From Pelagibacteraceae bacterium AG-426-G02 (GTDB lineage Bacteria > Pseudomonadota > Alphaproteobacteria > Pelagibacterales > Pelagibacteraceae), in assembly GCA_003213155.1 (NCBI GenBank), contig QCNQ01000009.1, positions 1 to 41,003 of the forward strand: a stretch of DNA of 41,003 nt, read 5' to 3'. Within the stretch, counting starts at the first letter, position 1; each line of letters opens with the position of its first letter. The position numbers and the translations under genes are program-made. The notes under the pieces were generated by a model, which was given only the letters and a program-made list of their open reading frames with translations, made no database searches and was not told the DNA's origin. Below, in pieces: positions 35,241 through 41,003 of the stretch.

Positions 35241-36617
35241 ATGATAGAAATCAAAAAACAATCCCTTTCAGAAACATTTTCAGTTTATTTCGATAAAAGA
35301 ATGTTAAAAATACTATTGCTTGGTGCCATCTCTGGTTTTCCTTGGGTATTGATAGGTAGTAGTTTAAGTTTATGGTTAAAGGAAGATGGATTAAGCAGAT
35401 CTACAGTTGGTTGGGCTGGTCTTATATTTGCAGTTTATGCATTTAATTATTTATGGGCTCCTTTAATCGATCGTATTCAAATACCATATCTGACAAAGAA
35501 AATTGGACATCGAAGAGGATGGATCGTCCTAATGCAGATATTAATCTTAACCTCATTATTTTTGTGGAGTGTAATTGATCCTTCAGAAAATTTAGCCCTT
35601 GTAATATCAGTAGGTTTACTCATTGCAATTGCCTCAGCAACACAAGATATTACTGTGGATGCTTTAAGGATTGAGCAAATTAGCGAAAACGAAGGTAAAT
35701 CAATGGCTGCGGGCGCAGCAATGGCTGTCGTTGGGTGGTGGAGCGGATATAAATTAGGCGGAGTTTTGTCATTATTTTCCGCAGATTTTTTAGAAAATTT
35801 AGGTTTTCAAAATTATTGGCAACTAACTTTTTTAATCTTAGGAATTTTAATAATTCTAATGAATATTGGATTAATGTTTGTCAATGAACCTGACTCGACT
35901 GAAAGACAAATTAGTCAGAGACAAAATGATCAATTAATTGCTGGTAAATTCCAAAATTCAAATTTTCTTACTAAAACTATAACCTGGATCAGTGGAACAA
36001 TCAGTGGACCTATAATAAGTTTTTTTAAAAAAAATGGCTTTCAAATAGCTTTGGGGATCCTAGGGTTTGTTTTTTTATTCAAAGTTGGAGAGGCTTTTTT
36101 AGGACGTATGTCTATTATCTTTTATAAAGAAATTGGTTTTAGTAAATCAGATATTGCTATTTACTCAAAAACTTTAGGATGGATAACAACTGTCATCTTC
36201 ACTCTGCTAGGTGGACTATTTGTAATAAGATCTGGTGTTTTAAAAGCAATGTTTTTAGCAGGAATTTTAATGGCGAGTACAAATCTATTGTTCAGTCTTT
36301 TAGCGTGGAGTGGTAAATCTGAAATACTATTTGCAATCGCTGTAATCTTTGACGACATTGCAGCAGCTTTTGCCACTGTTGCATTTGTTGCATTCATATC
36401 ATTGCTAGTTGATAGAACTTACACAGCAACTCAATATGCTCTATTAGCCTCAATAGGTACTGCTGGAAGAACCACATTAGCATCATCATCGGGCGCTCTA
36501 GTTGATTGGCTTAATGGAGACTGGGGGGTATTTTTTATCTTAACTGCTATAATGGTAATACCATCTTTAATTATATTATGGATAATAAGAAATAAATTAA
36601 AGATTAATGAAAAATAA
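35241..36617 (+). CDS. MFS permease, AmpG-like
   Basis: A 458-residue, about 12-helix major facilitator protein of the AmpG (PAT) group. AmpG imports GlcNAc-1,6-anhydroMurNAc muropeptides from the periplasm. Matching pieces are the N-terminal GAISGFPWVLIGSSLSLWLKEDG, YLWAPLIDRI, the ASATQDITVDALRIE motif (about 133-147), and ALLASIGTAGRTTLASSSGALVD near the C-terminus. Its 3' end overlaps the start of an NlpC/P60 peptidase gene by 11 bases, which fits a muropeptide-recycling role. Some AmpG homologues carry other solutes, so the substrate is inferred. Confidence 0.85.
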   Translation: MIEIKKQSLSETFSVYFDKRMLKILLLGAISGFPWVLIGSSLSLWLKEDGLSRSTVGWAGLIFAVYAFNYLWAPLIDRIQIPYLTKKIGHRRGWIVLMQILILTSLFLWSVIDPSENLALVISVGLLIAIASATQDITVDALRIEQISENEGKSMAAGAAMAVVGWWSGYKLGGVLSLFSADFLENLGFQNYWQLTFLILGILIILMNIGLMFVNEPDSTERQISQRQNDQLIAGKFQNSNFLTKTITWISGTISGPIISFFKKNGFQIALGILGFVFLFKVGEAFLGRMSIIFYKEIGFSKSDIAIYSKTLGWITTVIFTLLGGLFVIRSGVLKAMFLAGILMASTNLLFSLLAWSGKSEILFAIAVIFDDIAAAFATVAFVAFISLLVDRTYTATQYALLASIGTAGRTTLASSSGALVDWLNGDWGVFFILTAIMVIPSLIILWIIRNKLKINEK

Positions 36618-37362
36618 TTTTTTTTATAATTTTTCACTTGGAAATATAAATGCAAAACCTTCTAATAACTCTGAAACTTTATCGCAAATCTTGTATGGTG
36701 AAAAATTTAAGGTATTAAAAAATCAAAAAAACTGGGTTAAGATTAAAACTAATTTTGACAATTATATTGGTTATATTAAAAAAAATTATTTTTATAAAAA
36801 TTTTAAGCCGACTTTTAAGATAAAAAAAACAAAATCTAGAATATTTATTAAAAAGAAAAATAAGTTTTTACCAACAAAAAATTATCTTTTCTTTGCATCT
36901 AGCATATCGGTTTTAAACAAAAATAAAAGGCTAATTGAGTTTAAAAAGAACAGATGGATAAAAAAAAGTGATATTGTCAAAATTGATCATCTTGAAAAAG
37001 ATTTTTTAAAAATAATGAAATTATTTAAAAGTAGTAAATATCTATGGGGTGGAAAAACATCTGATGGTATTGATTGCTCTGCTTTGATCCAAATTTACTT
37101 TTATTATAACAGAATTTTTTTTCCAAGAGATACAAAAGATCAGATAAAGTTTTGTAAAAGAAAAAAAGGTAAAAATTTAAGTAAAGGAGATATAATATTT
37201 TGGAAAGGACATGTCGGTATATGTCTAAGTAAGTCTAAATTTATTCATGCTTATGGACCAAAAAAAAAGGTGGTAGTAATGCCAACTAAACAAGCAATTC
37301 AATTAATTAATAAAACTGCAAATCTTAAAGTTAAAAAAGTAAGTAATATTGGTAATTATTAA
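36607..37362 (+). CDS. Cytoplasmic NlpC/P60 peptidase with SH3 domain
   Basis: A 251-residue cysteine peptidase. An SH3-like region (about 15-63) with a second poorer SH3-like stretch (about 70-122) precedes the NlpC/P60 domain. Catalytic Cys157 is in GIDCSALIQ, His202 in GDIIFWKGHVGI, and the third polar position His214 in FIHAYG. There is no signal peptide, so it should act in the cytoplasm, like dipeptidyl-peptidase VI/YkfC enzymes that split L-Ala-gamma-D-Glu peptides. It overlaps the AmpG-like permease by 11 bases, so import and cleavage of muropeptides may be coupled. Confidence 0.86.
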   Translation: MKNNFFYNFSLGNINAKPSNNSETLSQILYGEKFKVLKNQKNWVKIKTNFDNYIGYIKKNYFYKNFKPTFKIKKTKSRIFIKKKNKFLPTKNYLFFASSISVLNKNKRLIEFKKNRWIKKSDIVKIDHLEKDFLKIMKLFKSSKYLWGGKTSDGIDCSALIQIYFYYNRIFFPRDTKDQIKFCKRKKGKNLSKGDIIFWKGHVGICLSKSKFIHAYGPKKKVVVMPTKQAIQLINKTANLKVKKVSNIGNY

Positions 37363-38255
37363 TCTCTACCAAAGTCAGGTTTATTTACGTCCTGTTTTAA
37401 TTTGATTATTTTAGACCTAACTTTTTTTGTTTGAATTAATTTTTTAAGAATTGATTTATTATTTTTTGAATTTATGTCTGTCTTAAAAGATTTTAAATTT
37501 TTGATAAATATATCAATTGCTCTTGAAACATTTTTTCTATTATCAAAAAAAATGTCTCTCCACATAATTTCATTTGATGCAGCGATTCTTGAAAAATCTC
37601 TTAATCCACCTGCACTATATTTAATTAAGTCATATTTTTGCTTTTTCTCAAAATCTTGAGCTGATTTAACCAAATTGTAAGCTATTAAATGTGGTAAATG
37701 GCTTGTAATTGAAAATATTTTATCGTGTCTTTCCGCATTCATAATTACTGTTTTTGAACCCATTTTTTTCCAAAAAGAATTTAAAAATTTTAAATGTCTC
37801 ATATTTATTTTCTTATTTTTAATCAATACACACCACTTATTTTCAAACAAATTTTCCTTACCATGCTCAGGCCCACTTACTTCTGATCCAGCTATAGGAT
37901 GACTTTGAATCCAGGATATTTTTTTTTTTAAATTTCTTTTAATTATTTCTGAAGACTCTATTTTTGATGAACCAACATCAGTAATAATTTGTTTTGAATT
38001 AAAATTATTGTTTAATCTTAATATCATCTTTTTGTATTCACTCATTGGTGTACAAAAAATAATTAGATTTGATTTTGCAACTACCTCTTGTAGTTTATTT
38101 ACGAGAGTTCCTGGCAACTTTAGTCTTTTGATCTTTGATATATTTTTTTTAGATTTTTCAAAAATGAAAATTTTTTTTGCTAATTTTTTTTTTGCAATTC
38201 TTTTTACTAACGAAGATCCTAACAAGCCACAGCCGATGATGAGCACATTTTTCAT
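37359..38255 (-). CDS. tyrA: Prephenate/arogenate dehydrogenase
   Basis: The NAD(P)-dependent dehydrogenase of tyrosine synthesis. The dinucleotide-binding motif GCGLLGSSL is at residues 8-16, and the substrate motif is WIQSHPIAGSEVSGPEHG. It has 298 residues and no chorismate mutase or ACT domain, so it is a monofunctional enzyme. Whether it prefers prephenate or arogenate is not readable. Its ATG overlaps the hisC stop by one base, and its stop overlaps that of the convergent NlpC/P60 gene by 4. Confidence 0.9.
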   Translation of the reverse strand: MKNVLIIGCGLLGSSLVKRIAKKKLAKKIFIFEKSKKNISKIKRLKLPGTLVNKLQEVVAKSNLIIFCTPMSEYKKMILRLNNNFNSKQIITDVGSSKIESSEIIKRNLKKKISWIQSHPIAGSEVSGPEHGKENLFENKWCVLIKNKKINMRHLKFLNSFWKKMGSKTVIMNAERHDKIFSITSHLPHLIAYNLVKSAQDFEKKQKYDLIKYSAGGLRDFSRIAASNEIMWRDIFFDNRKNVSRAIDIFIKNLKSFKTDINSKNNKSILKKLIQTKKVRSKIIKLKQDVNKPDFGRD

Positions 38256-39328
38256 TAATTAAATATTCTTTTTACTGCTCGCATAAATTTTAAATTATCT
38301 GTTTTTGATCCAATGGTTAATCGTAACATATTTTTTATATTGTAGCCATTTTCTGTTGATCTTAAAATAATTCCTTTCATCTTTAATTTTTCATAAAAAT
38401 ATTTCGCTTTAAATTTACATTTCTCAAAATTTAATAATAAAAAATTGGCCGATATATTATTTGAATTAATTCCATATTGTTTAAGAAAATTTTTCAATTT
38501 TTTTGCATAAATAATGTTGTGTTTAACTGAGCGAGTTATAAACTTAGTATCCTTAAGAGATTCAATGGCAGCTTTTTGTGCTACCTCATTAACATTAAAA
38601 GGTGGCTTAATAACATTCAGTGCTTTAATAATTTTTTTTGAGCCATATCCCCACCCTACTCTTAGAGAGGATAAACCGTATATTTTAGAAAATGTTCTTA
38701 AAATAAATACATTTTGTTTATTTTTAAATAATTTTAATCCACTTTTATAATCATTATTTTTCATATATTCTGCATATGCATCATCCACTACTAGCAGAAT
38801 ATTTTTTCTCAATTTTTTTCTAAGTTCTAAAAGCTCAGAACTTGTTAGGTATGTTCCAGTTGGATTATTAGGATTTGCTAAAAAAACAATTTTTGTTTTT
38901 TTTGAAACATTTTTTATAATTTCATGAATTGATACTTTAAAATTATTTTCTTTAGCAAAAATAACTTTTGCACCAACTATTTTAGCATATATCCTGTACA
39001 TTAAAAAACTATACTGAGGAAGAATAACTTCATCCTTAGGATTTAAAAATAACTGACATAGCATTTGAATAACCTCATCAGATCCAGCGCCACAAATAAT
39101 TCTATCTTCATTACATTTAAATTTTTTAGATATTTGTCTTCTTAAGGCATTAGACTTGCCATCTGGGTACCTAAAAAAACTTAAATTTTTATTAGACAAA
39201 ATCTTTTTAGCCTTTGAGCTGACACCTAGGGCTGACTCATTCGCAGATAGCTTTACAACTTGATGAAATCTCTTAAGACTGGATTTACCAGGCTCATAGG
39301 TTTCAATATTTAATCTCTTAAATCTCAT
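38255..39328 (-). CDS. hisC: Histidinol-phosphate aminotransferase (HisC family)
   Basis: A PLP aminotransferase of 357 residues. The PLP lysine is K215 in RTFSKIYGLSSLRVGWGYG; NPNNPTGT (152-159) and AYAEY are also present. In alphaproteobacteria a HisC paralogue beside tyrA often serves aromatic amino-acid transamination as well as histidine synthesis, which the tyrA partner here supports. A second hisC elsewhere would tip the role to aromatic acids. Start at the ATG, 203 bases from divergent metX. Confidence 0.9.
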   Translation of the reverse strand: MRFKRLNIETYEPGKSSLKRFHQVVKLSANESALGVSSKAKKILSNKNLSFFRYPDGKSNALRRQISKKFKCNEDRIICGAGSDEVIQMLCQLFLNPKDEVILPQYSFLMYRIYAKIVGAKVIFAKENNFKVSIHEIIKNVSKKTKIVFLANPNNPTGTYLTSSELLELRKKLRKNILLVVDDAYAEYMKNNDYKSGLKLFKNKQNVFILRTFSKIYGLSSLRVGWGYGSKKIIKALNVIKPPFNVNEVAQKAAIESLKDTKFITRSVKHNIIYAKKLKNFLKQYGINSNNISANFLLLNFEKCKFKAKYFYEKLKMKGIILRSTENGYNIKNMLRLTIGSKTDNLKFMRAVKRIFN

Positions 39329-39412
39329 GGTAGCTAACTTTTATAAATTTTATGCTCTTTATAAATAAAAAAACATTTTTTTATATAGTTTAAGTGTAAT
39401 TATTTTTAAAAA

Positions 39413-39441
39413 TTGACATACTAAATAACTTCTAGTACAAA
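39413..39441 (+). promoter_or_regulatory. Sigma-70-type promoter of metX-metW
   Basis: TTGACA (39413-39418, a perfect -35), a 17-base spacer and TACAAA (39436-39441). The expected transcription start is near 39448, exactly where the first helix of the SAM-II riboswitch begins, so the mRNA would start with the aptamer. Confidence 0.75.
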
Positions 39442-39447
39442 ATTTAT

Positions 39448-39496
39448 GCGCTGATTTACCTGAATTGCGAGCGCTTTAAAAAAACCGCTAAAAAAG
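39448..39496 (+). promoter_or_regulatory. SAM-II riboswitch upstream of metX
   Basis: It closely matches the SAM-II (metA/metX) aptamer. P1 is GCGCT (39448-39452) with AGCGC (39470-39474). The conserved loop GATTTA is at 39453-39458, TTGC at 39465-39468 and GCTAAAA from 39487. The H-type pseudoknot P2 can form from GCG (39467-39469) and CGC (39486-39488). The SAM-contacting uridines of the solved family member are kept (39456, 39466, 39489). A T8 run follows at 39497-39504. It should lower metX-metW expression when SAM is plentiful; whether by termination or translation is unclear, since no strong terminator stem or Shine-Dalgarno is visible. Confidence 0.9.
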
Positions 39497-39531
39497 TTTT
39501 TTTTCTCACAATTCACCTTTCAGCTTTTATT

Positions 39532-40656
39532 ATGAATATAAAACAAAATATAAAAACGTTAATTGTTGAAAAACCACTCAAATTAGATTGTGGTCAGACT
39601 ATTAATAATTTTCCTTTAGCGTATGAAACTTATGGCTCACTCAATAATGAAAAAGATAACGCAATTTTAGTATTTCATGCTTTAACAGGTGATCAATTTG
39701 TAACAGGTATAAATCCAGTGACCAAAAAGGATGGTTGGTGGTCTTATGCGGTAGGCTCTGGCAAGTCAATAGATACAGATAAGTATTTTGTTATCTGTGC
39801 AAATGTAATAGGTGGGTGTATGGGATCTTTTGGGCCTAGCCATGAAAATCCCAAGACCAAAAAAATTTATGGAACGGATTTCCCAGTCATCACAATTAAT
39901 GACATGGTAAATGCACAAATTAATTTGTTAGAATTTTTTGGTATAAAAAAACTTTTTTCAGTTGTAGGTGGTTCAATGGGTGGAATGCAAGTCCTGCAAT
40001 TTATTAGTAATTATCCTGATAAAGCTAAAACAGCAATACCAATTGCTTGTACTTCAAGCCATTCTGCGCAAAATATTGCTTTTAACGAACTTGGCAGACA
40101 AGCCATTGCGGCAGATTATAATTGGTCTGGTGGGGATTATAATTCAAAAAATATTGTACCCGATAAAGGATTAGCTGTAGCTAGAATGGCTGCACATATT
40201 ACTTATCTCTCAAAAAAAGGGCTTCAAGAAAAATTTGGTAGAAAACTTCAAGAAAGAGATGATTTAAAATTTGGTTTTGATGCTGACTTTCAAATTGAAA
40301 GTTATCTTAGATACCAAGGTTCGGTATTTGTAGATCGGTTCGATGCGAATAGTTACTTATATATTACAAGAGCAATGGATTATTTTGATTTAGTAAAACA
40401 ATTTAATGGAAATTTATCTGATGCTTTTAAAAATACTAAAGCGAAATTTTTTATAATATCTTTTACCTCAGATTGGCTTTATCCAACGCAAGAAAATAAG
40501 GACATTGTAATTGCCTTAAACGCAGTGGGTGCAAATGTAGGTTTTGTTGAAATTGAGTCCGATAAAGGTCACGATTCTTTTTTGCTTAATGTTCCTGATT
40601 TCTTAAAAGCTCTAAAAAATTTTTTAGATAAATCTTATGCAGAAAAAAATTCATGA
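39532..40656 (+). CDS. metX: Homoserine O-acetyltransferase
   Basis: An alpha/beta-hydrolase that activates homoserine for methionine synthesis. The nucleophile is Ser148 in GGSMGGMQ; the acid is in FTSDWLYPT and the base in SDKGHDSFLL. The N-terminal AYETYGSLN and ALTGDQFVTG match MetX of 370-odd residues. Some MetX-like enzymes use succinyl-CoA, so the acyl donor is assigned by family only. A SAM-II riboswitch precedes it, and its stop overlaps metW by 4 bases (ATGA). Confidence 0.94.
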   Translation: MNIKQNIKTLIVEKPLKLDCGQTINNFPLAYETYGSLNNEKDNAILVFHALTGDQFVTGINPVTKKDGWWSYAVGSGKSIDTDKYFVICANVIGGCMGSFGPSHENPKTKKIYGTDFPVITINDMVNAQINLLEFFGIKKLFSVVGGSMGGMQVLQFISNYPDKAKTAIPIACTSSHSAQNIAFNELGRQAIAADYNWSGGDYNSKNIVPDKGLAVARMAAHITYLSKKGLQEKFGRKLQERDDLKFGFDADFQIESYLRYQGSVFVDRFDANSYLYITRAMDYFDLVKQFNGNLSDAFKNTKAKFFIISFTSDWLYPTQENKDIVIALNAVGANVGFVEIESDKGHDSFLLNVPDFLKALKNFLDKSYAEKNS

Positions 40657-41003
40657 AACCAGAATATAAAATTATTTCAAATTTGATAGAGAAAGATGCA
40701 AAAGTTCTTGATGTAGGATGTGATGATGGAACTTTAATGGAATTTTTAAAAATGAATAAAAATGTCAATATCAGAGGAATTGAAATTTCAAAAAAAAAGG
40801 TACAAACTTGTATTGCTAAAGGGCTGACTGTTATTGAGGGGAATGCAGAATTTGATTTAAAGCAATTTCCAAATGACTCTTTTGAGTATGTTGTTCTTGG
40901 ACAAACTTTACAAGCTTTTATAAACCCCGAGACTGTGATTAAAGAGCTTTTACGAGTTGGTAACAAAGCTATAGTAACTATTCCAAATTTTGGGCATTGG
41001 AAA
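40653..41003 (+). CDS. metW: Methionine biosynthesis protein MetW (partial, C-terminus off the edge)
   Basis: The first 117 residues of a small SAM-methyltransferase-fold protein that acts with MetX in homoserine acylation. The motif KVLDVGCDDGTL (17-28) is the nucleotide-binding loop; GIEISKKKV, VLGQTLQAF and IPNFGHWK follow as in MetW. Family members are about 195-210 residues, so nearly half is missing. Overlaps metX by 4 bases and shares its SAM-II control. Confidence 0.93.
   Translation, partial: MKPEYKIISNLIEKDAKVLDVGCDDGTLMEFLKMNKNVNIRGIEISKKKVQTCIAKGLTVIEGNAEFDLKQFPNDSFEYVVLGQTLQAFINPETVIKELLRVGNKAIVTIPNFGHWK

Noticed and set aside
39478..39504. Strong intrinsic terminator after the SAM-II aptamer
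   Set aside because: The A-run and T8 could pair, but the stem would be only A-T with a long loop, so I did not list it as a terminator.
1..41003. CRISPR array, prophage, insertion sequence or integration site
   Set aside because: No spaced direct repeats, transposase, integrase or terminal inverted repeats were seen; the gene content is ordinary chromosomal and composition is uniform.
1..41003. tRNA or rRNA genes in intergenic gaps
   Set aside because: Gaps are mostly under 125 bases and none shows a cloverleaf or the conserved T-arm sequence; the largest gap is taken by the SAM-II leader.

Overview
The window is a gene-dense, very AT-rich stretch of a free-living alphaproteobacterial chromosome, most likely from the SAR11 (Pelagibacterales) clade. 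The reasons are the low GC content, spacers of a few bases, many 1-4 base gene overlaps, a class I lysyl-tRNA synthetase, the ChvI-ChvG and RegA/ActR regulators, the metX-metW pair behind a SAM-II riboswitch, and convergent neighbours that overlap at their 3' ends. I see no mobile element, phage gene, CRISPR array, tRNA or rRNA. The assignment to SAR11 is inference. No stretch over 300 bases lacks a gene; the longest gap, 39329-39531, holds a promoter and the SAM-II riboswitch.

Layout. 1-3482: a cyclopropane-fatty-acyl-phospholipid synthase (cut by the left edge) behind a DapA-superfamily aldolase, a GT9 glycosyltransferase and a Pam18-like J-domain membrane protein. 3499-8794: oligopeptidase B, a small heat-shock gene with a heat-shock-type promoter and a ROSE-like RNA thermometer, a small lipoprotein, and a purine permease convergent with a purine phosphoribosyltransferase. 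8781-16560: AlkA-type glycosylase and EamA transporter; msrA, a sulfurtransferase and a two-gene RND system whose adaptor lacks the usual alpha-hairpin; a lytic-transglycosylase-like lipoprotein and a VanZ-like protein. 16606-22948: gpmA, then a leftward block chvI-chvG-ahcY-tsaE-amgK-like-murU-like. 22994-26949: polA, bioY and a RegA/ActR regulator.

27071-30178 is a compact polyamine operon: ornithine decarboxylase, a bacterial deoxyhypusine-synthase homologue with altered active-site positions, and an agmatinase-family ureohydrolase. Its leader has inverted repeats, a terminator-like hairpin and a G6 tract. 30181-33710 runs leftward (lysS-pyrD, then rpmB-queuosine precursor transporter). 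33798-37362 carries trkH, an AmpG-like permease and a cytoplasmic NlpC/P60 peptidase. 37359-41003 is amino-acid biosynthesis: hisC-tyrA leftward and metX-metW rightward, with metW cut by the right edge.

Two themes link scattered genes. One is S-adenosylmethionine and methionine economy (SAM-II riboswitch, metX, metW, ahcY, msrA). The other is cell-wall turnover and recycling (SLT lipoprotein, AmgK/MurU-like pair, AmpG-like permease, NlpC/P60 enzyme). The least explained elements are the polyamine operon with its DHS homologue and structured leader, and the hairpin-less RND adaptor.
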